Positions 1-6,656 of a DNA stretch of 12,513 nt are shown here, piece after piece. The translations under genes and the position numbers were made by a program. Source of the stretch: Actinomycetota bacterium. GTDB taxonomy: Bacteria; Actinomycetota; Acidimicrobiia; Acidimicrobiales; Microtrichaceae. The stretch lies in contig JAFDWA010000747.1 of NCBI GenBank assembly GCA_018268735.1, positions 1 to 12,513 on the forward strand, in the 5' to 3' direction. Below the pieces are notes generated by a model. That model was not told the DNA's origin. It worked only from the letters and a program-made list of their open reading frames with translations, and ran no database searches. Every line of letters begins with the position of its first letter. Position 1 is the stretch's first letter.

Positions 1-1
1 C

Positions 2-1534
2 GACCCCCGACTCGCTGTGGAGATGGCCCACCACACGCTGCTCGCCGGTGATCCCGTCGAGGCAGCGCGCTGGGAGGTGCTCGCCGGCGATCAGGCATCT
101 GCCGGGCTCGCACCTGCGGAGGCAGCCCGGCACTACGACGCCGCACTCCAGGTCATCGCATCGGCGGCGCTACCCGAGACGATGCGGGTCGACGTTCTGG
201 TCCGACTCGGCGAAGCACGTCTGGGCTGCGGCCACCCTGGCGCGCTCGACACCCTCACGAGCGCCGCCGACGCTGCCCGGCGCATCGGCGACGATGCCGC
301 GCTCATCCGCGTCGCACTTGCTGCAGACCGCGGCTTCATCCGGGTGGACGACCGCGCTCCAGAGCTCCGTGGCATCGTCGAGGCGGCCCTCCGTGTCCTC
401 GACGACGACGACGTCGCGACGCGGGCCGTCCTGCTCGCGCTGGTCGCGCAGAACCTCGTGTTCACCCCTGAGCTGAAGCGCCGCATCGACATCGCCCACG
501 AGGCATGGGCGCTCGCCGGCCGGACGCAGGACCCCTTGCTCGTCGCACGTGTGGGACCGGCCGTCCTCAGCGCCCTGTGGACTCCCGGACGAGTCCGCGA
601 GCGGACCTCGATCGCCACCGCGACCTTCGACGTCGCTGTCGAGGCCGCCCAGGCCGGGATGGCGGCGAGGAGCCTGTCCCGCCTCCGGGCGACTGCCCGG
701 TCGATCGGCGAGCCACGGCTGCGCTGGATCACCGGCCTGTGCGACACGTTCGACGCGACGATGGGCGGACGCCTCGACGACGCCGCAGCGTCCGCCGACG
801 AGTCGCTGGCGCTCGGCACCCGCATCGGGGCGCCGGATGCGTTCACCCTCTTCGCCGCGCAGCACTTCGTGCTCGGGACCTTCGCCGGTCGTCACGCCGA
901 GTTGGCACCGCTCGTCGAGCAGGCGATGCAGGACAACCCCGGTGCGCTCCCGTTCACCCTGGCCCACGGCATCGTCTGCGCGTCGGTCGGCCGGATCGAC
1001 GACGCCCGACGCATCCTCCACCGTGGCCGACGGGAGGGCTTCGACGCGGTCGCTGTCGACAACCTGTGGATGACCTCGATCATCGGCTACTCGGTGCTCG
1101 CGATCGAGCTGGCCGACGCTGCAGCGGCTGCGCAGCTCCTGCCGCTGATCGCACCCCATGTGGGGTCGGTTGCGTTCAACGGGGTGACCAGCCAGGGCCC
1201 GGTCGCGGCATATGCCGGAAAGCTGTGCTCGCTGCTCGGTCGTCACGACGAAGCGGAGGAGCACCTGGAGGCCGCGCTCGGCATCGCCATGGACTTCGGT
1301 TGGCCCTACCACCGGGCGACCACCCTGCACGCGCTCGCAGAGGACCGCTGGCGGCGCGACGGAAAGCTGGACGACGCTGCCCGGGAGTGGCTCCGGGAAG
1401 CGGCCCAGCTCTGTCGCGAAGGCGCATTCCGGAGCTGGCTCCCCCCGATCGAGTGCCTCCTCGACCTCGATCGCGCCCAAGGGGACCGAACCGAGCAGGT
1501 GTCGCCACGGAGACGTCCGTCCGCAGCCGGGTGA
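2..1534 (+). CDS. TPR-rich C-terminal part of an ATPase-type signalling/regulatory protein (5' end outside window)
   Basis: The reading frame is open to the left edge, so this is the C-terminal part of a larger protein. A GTG at 17 is internal and should not be taken as the start. The visible ~510 residues are Ala/Leu/Arg-rich helical repeats. The opening resembles the stretch that follows the AAA/NB-ARC ATPase in LuxR-, BTAD- or adenylate-cyclase-linked regulators (AHHTLLAGDP, then LAPAEAARHYDAALQVI). Later segments such as GRLDDAAASADESLALGTRI and LGRHDEAEEHLEAALGIAMD are TPR-like helical pairs. No C-terminal LuxR helix-turn-helix is visible; the protein ends in an Arg/Ser/Pro-rich tail. 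Its role is presumably cytoplasmic, with the repeats serving protein-protein contact or autoinhibition. The output domain (cyclase, SARP/BTAD or other) must lie upstream and cannot be named. The repeat class is fairly sure, the exact family is not. Confidence 0.75.
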   Translation, partial: DPRLAVEMAHHTLLAGDPVEAARWEVLAGDQASAGLAPAEAARHYDAALQVIASAALPETMRVDVLVRLGEARLGCGHPGALDTLTSAADAARRIGDDAALIRVALAADRGFIRVDDRAPELRGIVEAALRVLDDDDVATRAVLLALVAQNLVFTPELKRRIDIAHEAWALAGRTQDPLLVARVGPAVLSALWTPGRVRERTSIATATFDVAVEAAQAGMAARSLSRLRATARSIGEPRLRWITGLCDTFDATMGGRLDDAAASADESLALGTRIGAPDAFTLFAAQHFVLGTFAGRHAELAPLVEQAMQDNPGALPFTLAHGIVCASVGRIDDARRILHRGRREGFDAVAVDNLWMTSIIGYSVLAIELADAAAAAQLLPLIAPHVGSVAFNGVTSQGPVAAYAGKLCSLLGRHDEAEEHLEAALGIAMDFGWPYHRATTLHALAEDRWRRDGKLDDAAREWLREAAQLCREGAFRSWLPPIECLLDLDRAQGDRTEQVSPRRRPSAAG

Positions 1535-1551
1535 CGCGCCGGTGACGCGCC
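1530..1551. repeat. 11-bp perfect tandem duplication over a stop codon
   Basis: The unit ggtgacgcgcc occurs twice head-to-tail (1530-1540 and 1541-1551). The TGA that ends the upstream gene (1532-1534) lies in the first copy. The repeat is seen directly; it is probably a replication-slippage duplication at the 3' end of the gene and has no evident function. Confidence 0.8.
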
Positions 1552-1596
1552 GCACCCCCGATGCTCAGGAGGTCCACCCCTGACCGGGACCACAGC

Positions 1597-1602
1597 GAGG
1601 AG
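1597..1602 (+). promoter_or_regulatory. Shine-Dalgarno sequence for the ABM-like gene
   Basis: GAGGAG ends seven bases before the ATG at 1610. This fixes the start. It contrasts with several downstream genes that have no such site. Confidence 0.7.
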
Positions 1603-1609
1603 CACCACC

Positions 1610-1894
1610 ATGATCACCGTCATCGTCCAACACGTCGCCGAGGACTACGACACCTGGCGACCCATCTTCGACGAGCACGGCACGACCCGTCAGGCCCACG
1701 GCTGCGAGTCCGAGCGCGTGTACCGGGCTGTGGACGACCCCAACGCCGTCGCGGTCGTGATGGAGTGGCCGAGCAAGGAGGCCGCCGAGGGCTTCATGGC
1801 CGACCCGTCGCTGGCCGAGGCGATGCAGCGCGGAGGGATCGTGGCTCCACCGACCATCACCTTCGGTGACAGGGTGCCGCAGCCCGCGCACTGA
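1610..1894 (+). CDS. Small ABM-like / dimeric alpha-beta barrel protein
   Basis: This 94-residue protein starts with a beta strand (MITVIVQHVAEDYDTW), followed by a helix containing 'RPIFDEHG'. A central strand contains 'VAVVMEWPSKEAAEGFM', and a further helix holds 'DPSLAEAMQRGG'. The order and length fit the ferredoxin-like fold of the antibiotic-biosynthesis-monooxygenase/DUF1330-like dimeric barrel superfamily. Members are small cytoplasmic homodimers that include quinone-forming monooxygenases, cyclases and many proteins of unknown role. No catalytic residue can be assigned, so the reaction is unknown. The start is supported by GAGGAG seven bases upstream. It lies 75 bases after the regulatory-type gene and 56 bases before the acylase; whether it shares a transcript with either is unclear. 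Fold assignment is moderately sure, function is not. Confidence 0.7.
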   Translation: MITVIVQHVAEDYDTWRPIFDEHGTTRQAHGCESERVYRAVDDPNAVAVVMEWPSKEAAEGFMADPSLAEAMQRGGIVAPPTITFGDRVPQPAH

Positions 1895-1919
1895 GGCGGT
1901 CGCCGTCCGGGCGGCGCAC

Positions 1920-1925
1920 TACGGT
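1920..1925 (+). promoter_or_regulatory. Candidate -10 element upstream of the acylase gene
   Basis: TACGGT fits the TAnnnT form of an actinobacterial -10 box. It would start a transcript near 1932 with a leader of about 20-25 bases. No matching -35 TTG is visible at the usual distance. A 5-bp inverted repeat, GTCGA-gtcg-TCGAC (1928-1941), lies directly downstream at the predicted transcription start. Confidence 0.3.
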
Positions 1926-1950
1926 TCGTCGAGTCGTCGACAACCCGGGG

Positions 1951-4584
1951 GTGACCGTGGAGGACGGGACAGCCAGATCGACCAGCGCGCTCCTGCGGTG
2001 GGGGATCGGAGCGATGTCAGTGGCCGTTCTGCTCGTCGGAGTCGGCTGCACGGACTCCGACGACACCGGAGCCGCCACGACGGTCGGCTCCGGCAGCACC
2101 TACGAGGCCACCATCCGTCGCACCACCGGAGGCGTGCCGCACATCACGGCCTCGACCCTTGCCAACGCCTCGTTCGGCGAGGGGTGGGCGAGCAACGAAG
2201 ACCGTGCCTGCGACCTCGCGGACCAGGTCCTGAAGGTGCGCGGCGAACGATCCAGGTGGTTCGGAGCGGGCGAGCAGGACGCCAACATCAACTCCGACGC
2301 CGCATGGCTGGAGATCGGCATCTACCGGCGGGCCGCCGCCGACTGGCAGCACGTCTCGAAGGACCTGGACGCGCAGATCACCGCCTACACCGCCGGTTGG
2401 AACGCCCACCTCGAGGCGGTCGGCGCCAAGGGCATCAAGGGATGGTGCTCCGGGGCCGACTGGCTGCAGCCGATCAAGCCCGTCGACGTGTACGCGTACG
2501 CCCGCTCGATCGCACTGACTGCGAGCGGGTCCCGGCTCTCGTCGTTCATCGCGGGCGCCCACCCGCCGACGGAGCCGCCCGCGGCGACGGTCACCCCGAG
2601 CGCGGTGCGTCCCGACGGCGCCGCTCCCTCGCTGCAGCTGGCAGCCGCCCACGACCCGGTGACGCAACCATCCACTCCCGCATCCGGCCCGGCGATCGAC
2701 GCCGCGTCGATCGGCTCCAACGGCTGGGCCATCGGCGCAGAGCGCTCCGCCGAGCACCGAGGCATGCTGCTCGCGAACCCTCACTTCCCGTGGGAGGGCG
2801 AGCTGCGCTTCTGGGAGGCCCACCTCACGATCCCGGGGCAGCTCGACGCCTACGGCGCCACGCTGTCGGGCCTGCCTGGCCTCGGCATCGGCTTCACCAA
2901 GAACTTCGGTTGGACCCACACCGTGTCGGCGGGCAACCGGTTCACCGCCTACCGGCTGACGCTCGTGCCCGGCCAGCCCACGAAGTACCGCTACGGCAAC
3001 GAGGTCCGCGACCTGACGCCGACCGAGCACTCCATCGAGGTCCTGGGCAAGGACGGGAAGCTCAGCACCGTGAAGCGGACCACGTGGTCCAGCCACTACG
3101 GGCCGGTCCTCGACTTCCCCGGCGTCGGCTGGACCGACCAGTCCACCATCACATATCGCGACGCCAACATCGACAACACGGCGTTCCCCGAGCAGTACCT
3201 GGCGTTCCTGAAGGCGAAGAGCCTCGACCAGTTCATCGCAGCGGGCAGGAAGATCAACGGGGTGCCGCTGTTCAACACGATCGCCACCTCTGCCGACGGC
3301 AGGGCGTACTACGCGGACTGGTCCGCGACGCCGAACCTCTCGCCGGAGGCGATCGCCGCCTACGACGCGTCGCTCACGTCCGACCCGATCGTGAAGCTCG
3401 CCGCCGACAACGGTGCGGTGCTCCTCGACGGCTCGGACCCCCGCTTCGAGTGGGTCGACGCCCCCGGAGCCCGCAGTCCCGGGCTGGTGCCCGCAGACCG
3501 GCAACCGGCGATCGAACGGAACGACTACGTGTTCAACGCCAACGACTCGTTCTGGATGCCGAACGCCAAGGTCATGTTGGAGGGCGACTACACCCCGCTG
3601 TTCGGCCGGCAGAAGACGCCGCGATCTCCCAGGACACGGGAGAACGCCGTCGTGCTCGAGGACACCTCCGACACCGGCCCTGCCGGCAAGGGCGGGCTGT
3701 TCACGCTGGACTCGCTCGCCGACGCATCGCTCGCGAACCGCGGCTACACCGCCCAGGAGCTGCTCTCCCAGGTGGTGCAGCGATGCACGGCGACCCCGAG
3801 CGTGACCGTGCCGGCGCTCCCCGCGGCGGCGCCGCCTCCGACCCGCGTGCCCGGGACGCCGCCACCAGCACCCGGGCTGCCCGCCGCCACCGTCGACGTG
3901 TCCGCAGCCTGCAGGATCCTCGCAGCGTGGGACAGCGTCTACGACCTCGACCGCAAGGGACCGATCATCTGGCGTGAGACGATGAGCCGCTACAAGAGCG
4001 ACGCCTTCATGAACGCAGGAGCGCTCTGGGCCACGCCCTTCGACCCGGCGGACCCCGTCAACACGCCCAACGGCCTGGCACCGGCAACCGGAGGCACCGA
4101 CCAGGTCCTCGTCAACCTCGCACGCGCCGTCCAGACGCTCGAGGCCGCGGGCATCCCGCTCGACGCAACGCTCGGCGACGCCCAGTTCGCCATGCGCGAC
4201 GGGCACCGGGTCCCACTCCACGGCGGCACCGCGGTCGACGGGGTCACCAACGTCGTCACATGGGGCTCGTTGTCCTCCTCCGAGGATCCGGCCGTCCTCG
4301 GCGTCAAGCGGGAGAACGTCGTTGCAGGGTCGACCCTGAACCGACTCGACGGTCAGACCGGCTACCCCGTCAACTTCGGGACGTCGTTCCTGCTCGCGCT
4401 CGCCTACACCGACCAGGGTCCGAAGGCGAAGGCGTTCCTCACCTACAGCAACACCGAAGATCGGAAGAACCCCGACTACCTCGCCGCGACCGAGCAGTTC
4501 TCGGCCAAGAGGTGGCGGACGGTCGACTTCACCGAGCAGCAGATCAAGGCCGACACCACGAGCACCGTCACCGTCCGGGGCTGA
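1951..4584 (+). CDS. Penicillin acylase / N-acyl-homoserine lactone acylase family lipoprotein (Ntn hydrolase)
   Basis: This 877-residue precursor would hydrolyse an amide bond in an acylated small molecule outside the membrane. Residues ~16-33 form a signal peptide ending in LLVGVGC; C33 is a likely lipidation site although Gly at -3 makes the lipobox atypical. The alpha part (~50-200) holds family patterns such as GEGWASNEDRACDLADQV. Self-cleavage is expected at G255/S256 (IGSNGWAIG), freeing Ser as nucleophile. Counting that Ser as beta1 puts His at beta23 (NPHFPW) and Val at beta70 (WTHTVS), the positions known for PvdQ. N442 (FNTIATSADG) is the likely oxyanion Asn. Residues 616-648 form a Pro-rich loop between C612 and C654, possibly a family disulphide. 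The C-terminus (TYSNTEDRKNPDYL...RWRTVDFTE) is family-typical. The start is uncertain: GTG 1951 lacks a good ribosome site, and GTG 1957 follows GGGGG. Family is sure; the substrate (AHL, peptide antibiotic or other) is unknown. Confidence 0.9.
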   Translation: MTVEDGTARSTSALLRWGIGAMSVAVLLVGVGCTDSDDTGAATTVGSGSTYEATIRRTTGGVPHITASTLANASFGEGWASNEDRACDLADQVLKVRGERSRWFGAGEQDANINSDAAWLEIGIYRRAAADWQHVSKDLDAQITAYTAGWNAHLEAVGAKGIKGWCSGADWLQPIKPVDVYAYARSIALTASGSRLSSFIAGAHPPTEPPAATVTPSAVRPDGAAPSLQLAAAHDPVTQPSTPASGPAIDAASIGSNGWAIGAERSAEHRGMLLANPHFPWEGELRFWEAHLTIPGQLDAYGATLSGLPGLGIGFTKNFGWTHTVSAGNRFTAYRLTLVPGQPTKYRYGNEVRDLTPTEHSIEVLGKDGKLSTVKRTTWSSHYGPVLDFPGVGWTDQSTITYRDANIDNTAFPEQYLAFLKAKSLDQFIAAGRKINGVPLFNTIATSADGRAYYADWSATPNLSPEAIAAYDASLTSDPIVKLAADNGAVLLDGSDPRFEWVDAPGARSPGLVPADRQPAIERNDYVFNANDSFWMPNAKVMLEGDYTPLFGRQKTPRSPRTRENAVVLEDTSDTGPAGKGGLFTLDSLADASLANRGYTAQELLSQVVQRCTATPSVTVPALPAAAPPPTRVPGTPPPAPGLPAATVDVSAACRILAAWDSVYDLDRKGPIIWRETMSRYKSDAFMNAGALWATPFDPADPVNTPNGLAPATGGTDQVLVNLARAVQTLEAAGIPLDATLGDAQFAMRDGHRVPLHGGTAVDGVTNVVTWGSLSSSEDPAVLGVKRENVVAGSTLNRLDGQTGYPVNFGTSFLLALAYTDQGPKAKAFLTYSNTEDRKNPDYLAATEQFSAKRWRTVDFTEQQIKADTTSTVTVRG

Positions 4585-4632
4585 GGACGCCCGACGTGTC
4601 GGCACGCGCTGGATGGCGTCTGACCGGCGGAC

Positions 4633-4638
4633 CAGACT
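4633..4638 (+). promoter_or_regulatory. Candidate -10 element for a leaderless phosphoribosyltransferase transcript
   Basis: CAGACT ends eight bases before the GTG at 4647 and has the conserved A at position 2 and T at position 6. No Shine-Dalgarno sequence precedes the GTG. The arrangement matches a leaderless mRNA, but the hexamer is weak on its own. Confidence 0.3.
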
Positions 4639-4646
4639 GAGCGGCT

Positions 4647-5264
4647 GTGACATCAACCTCTGTCGATCCTGCCGAGCACGAGCGTCGGCGCGGCGCCCTG
4701 CTCGACGTCGTCCGTGAACGCGGGCTCATCCAGTTCGACGAACCCCGCGAGCTGTCCTCGGGTGAGCTCAGCCGGGACTTCATCGACGGCAAGCGAGCCC
4801 TGGCGGCAGGCCGAGATCTGCACCTCGCGTGTCGGGTGATCCTCGACTCGATCGACCTGCTCGGCATCGACTTCGACGCCGTCGGCGGCCTCACGCTCGG
4901 AGCCGACCAGTTCGCCCACGGCATCGTCACCCACCTGGCCGATCACCACGAGTGGTTCGTGGTCCGAAAGCAGCCGAAGGGACGCGGGACGGACCAACTC
5001 GTCGAGGGCGCCCTGTTGGGTTCCGGGACGAGGGTGCTCCTCGTCGACGACATCGTGACGACCGGCGGGTCGATCCAGAAGGCACACGAGAAGGTCGCGC
5101 TCACCGGTGCGACGATCGTCGCGGCATCGACGTTGGTCGACCGCGGCGACGTCGCCCGACGCTTCTTCGAATTGCTCGGCGTGCCATACGCCCCGGTGTT
5201 CACCTATCGCGACCTCGGGATCGAACCCGTCGGCGGTGCCAGGGACCACACCACCACCGGCTGA
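4647..5264 (+). CDS. pyrE: Orotate phosphoribosyltransferase-like protein
   Basis: This 205-residue cytoplasmic type I phosphoribosyltransferase would transfer a nitrogen base to PRPP; in true PyrE, orotate gives OMP in pyrimidine synthesis. The N-terminal SSGELSRDFIDGK (37-49) corresponds to the PyrE 'SG..S..Y.D.K' hood segment. R107-K108 and the KGRG loop (111-114) form the flexible catalytic loop. VLLVDDIVTTGGS (130-142) is the PRPP-binding signature with D134/D135. LVDRGD (164-168) and FTYRDLGI near the end also fit PyrE. Length is normal for the family. GTG 4647 is chosen because conserved sequence begins soon after and the next starts would cut it. No other pyrimidine gene is visible nearby, so a PyrE paralogue or salvage enzyme is possible. 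The gene symbol is tentative. Confidence 0.8.
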   Translation: MTSTSVDPAEHERRRGALLDVVRERGLIQFDEPRELSSGELSRDFIDGKRALAAGRDLHLACRVILDSIDLLGIDFDAVGGLTLGADQFAHGIVTHLADHHEWFVVRKQPKGRGTDQLVEGALLGSGTRVLLVDDIVTTGGSIQKAHEKVALTGATIVAASTLVDRGDVARRFFELLGVPYAPVFTYRDLGIEPVGGARDHTTTG

Positions 5265-5336
5265 ACCGGCGAGGGGCGGCGAGTTCCAACGGTCGGTGCA
5301 TCCGGGACCATCACCGAACTCCACGGCGTCCGTCGA

Positions 5337-5342
5337 TAGCGT
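5337..5342 (+). promoter_or_regulatory. Candidate -10 element for a leaderless CapA-like transcript
   Basis: TAGCGT ends six bases before the ATG at 5349, which is the distance expected if transcription begins at the A of the start codon. There is no Shine-Dalgarno sequence upstream. The hexamer is embedded in a short direct repeat, GTCGAT-agc-GTCGAT (5332-5346). Confidence 0.4.
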
Positions 5343-5348
5343 CGATGC

Positions 5349-6656
5349 ATGCCTTCGAGCCGGGTCGGCAACGGCGCTGCCCCACGGAAGCAGACGGTCT
5401 TCGTCAGCGTCGGATTCCTCGCGTTGGCCGTCTTGCTGCTGGTCCCTTCATGGGAGCTCCACACCCCTGCGTCGCGACAGCACCCGACCGCTGAGCTCGC
5501 CGCACATCTCGACACCGTCGCCGGACCCACCGCAACCGGCACGACCCTCCTCGACGCGACGACGAGCACCGTTGCGCCGGCAAGGCCTGCAGCCATCACC
5601 CTTGCGTTCGCGGGCGACCTCCTGCCCCACACGCCCGTCAACCGCATGGCGGCCCAGTACGGCGCAGCTCGTGGCGCAGCGTTCGACTACGCGCCGATGC
5701 TCGCCCCGATGCGACCGTTGCTCGCACCGGTCGACCTCGCGATCTGCCACATGGAGGTCCCCACGCACCCCGACGGCGAGGCACCGAGCAGCTATCCGAC
5801 GTTCGGTGCGCCACCGGAGCTGGTGAGCGGCGCGAGATCTGCTGGCTACGACGGCTGCTCGACTGCGTCCAACCACAGCCTGGATCGCGGCAGGAAGGGC
5901 ATCGACAAGCTGCTCGACCTCCTGGATCAGAGCGGAATGGGTCACAACGGAACGGCACGAACGCCATCTGAAGGCGACGGACGACCAACCATCTACGACG
6001 TCGGAGGCGTCAAGGTCGCCCATCTCAGCTGGGCCTACGACTTCAACGGCTACAAGATCCCCGCCGATGCCCCCTGGGTGGTCAACCAGATCGATCCGGC
6101 TCGCATCGCCGCTCGAGCTGCCGAAGCGCGTCGCGACGGCGCCGACCTCGTCGTCGTGAGCCTGCACTGGGGCACCGAGTACCAGCACGACCCGTCGCCG
6201 CAACAGGAGCAGTGGGCCGCAGCGATCACCGCGTCGCCGGACGTCGACCTGGTGATCGGCCACCACGCCCACGTCGTGCAGCCCATCTCCATGGTCAACG
6301 GCACCTACGTCGTGTGGGGCCTCGGCAACCAGCTCTCGGGCCAGACCCAGCTCCCCCGGCGCGACGGGCTCACCGTCCGCGTCCACGCTGCGCCCGATGC
6401 GGCCCACCGGTGGCACGTCGTGGGCATCGACGCCATCCCGACGTTCGTCGACCTGCCCAGCTATCGGGTCCTGCCCGTGGTCGAGACGCTCGATGCCCAC
6501 AGCGAATCGCCCGCTCTCGACGCAGCCGATGCGTGCCAGCTACGCGCGGACCGCCGAGGTCCTCGCGCACCGTCGGACCCCAGGCGTGAACCTCGAACCT
6601 CTGCCCTGAGCAGGCGACGCGCTGCTCGTCGCGCCTGGAATGATGGGCGCGCGTGA
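5349..6656 (+). CDS. CapA-family metallophosphatase-like protein, membrane-anchored; probable 3' frameshift
   Basis: The 435-residue open frame has a signal anchor at ~15-34 (TVFVSVGFLALAVLLLVP), a low-complexity Thr/Ala linker to ~80, then a PGA_cap/CapA domain (~82-380). Metal-site motifs of the calcineurin-like fold are present: AGDLLPH (88-94), ASNHSLDRG (173-181), LHWGTEY (272-278) and GHHAHVVQP (304-312). CapA proteins take part in poly-gamma-glutamate capsule export or release, but most homologues are of unknown role and no capB/capC lies here, so capsule synthesis should not be assumed. The domain would face outward. From about residue 390 the frame turns into an Arg-rich tail, while the frame one base further on reads MRASYARTAEVL and stops at 6609. 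I suspect a one-base shift between ~6500 and 6530. As written, the stop overlaps the next start as GTGA. Family is sure, the 3' end is not. Confidence 0.85.
   Translation: MPSSRVGNGAAPRKQTVFVSVGFLALAVLLLVPSWELHTPASRQHPTAELAAHLDTVAGPTATGTTLLDATTSTVAPARPAAITLAFAGDLLPHTPVNRMAAQYGAARGAAFDYAPMLAPMRPLLAPVDLAICHMEVPTHPDGEAPSSYPTFGAPPELVSGARSAGYDGCSTASNHSLDRGRKGIDKLLDLLDQSGMGHNGTARTPSEGDGRPTIYDVGGVKVAHLSWAYDFNGYKIPADAPWVVNQIDPARIAARAAEARRDGADLVVVSLHWGTEYQHDPSPQQEQWAAAITASPDVDLVIGHHAHVVQPISMVNGTYVVWGLGNQLSGQTQLPRRDGLTVRVHAAPDAAHRWHVVGIDAIPTFVDLPSYRVLPVVETLDAHSESPALDAADACQLRADRRGPRAPSDPRREPRTSALSRRRAARRAWNDGRA
6529..6609 (+). other. Likely true 3' end of the CapA-like gene, in the +1 frame
   Basis: From 6529 this frame encodes MRASYARTAEVLAHRRTPGV and then ends in TGA at 6607-6609. 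By hand count, 21 of its 26 sense codons end in G or C, against 15 of 26 for the annotated frame over the same stretch. The helical, Ala-rich peptide looks like natural protein, whereas the annotated frame gives a run of Arg/Pro. One extra base (or two missing) between about 6500 and 6530 would join it to the upstream gene. Confidence 0.5.
6639..6644 (+). promoter_or_regulatory. Candidate -10 element for a leaderless GH31 transcript
   Basis: AATGAT ends eight bases before the GTG at 6653, with the conserved A2 and T6. No Shine-Dalgarno sequence is present. If the CapA-like gene really ends at 6609, this hexamer lies in a 43-base intergenic gap; otherwise it lies inside that gene. Confidence 0.3.

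Noticed and set aside
170..1555. Long minus-strand open frame opposite the TPR-rich gene
   Set aside because: It is an antisense shadow of GC-rich coding sequence; its protein is Arg/Gly/Val-rich without recognisable motifs, while the plus-strand frame shows clear repeats.
1566..1571. Strong AGGAGG not followed by a start codon
   Set aside because: No ATG/GTG/TTG lies 5-10 bases downstream that opens a plausible gene; the next real gene has its own GAGGAG at 1597.
1866..3977. Long plus-strand open frame overlapping the acylase in another frame
   Set aside because: It gives Arg/Pro-rich sequence with no motifs and overlaps two real genes.
4591..4602. Palindrome-like CCGAC-gt-GTCGG after the acylase
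   Set aside because: The two-base loop cannot form a normal hairpin, there is no T run, and the site is too short to call an operator.
4618..4637. Inverted repeat GTCTG...CAGAC before the PyrE-like start
   Set aside because: Only five base pairs with mismatches inside; expected often by chance in GC-rich DNA.
2017..4656. 879-codon minus-strand open frame opposite the acylase
   Set aside because: The plus-strand frame carries exact acylase motifs throughout; the antisense frame is low-complexity Arg/Gly/Val and fits the usual antisense shadow of high-GC genes.
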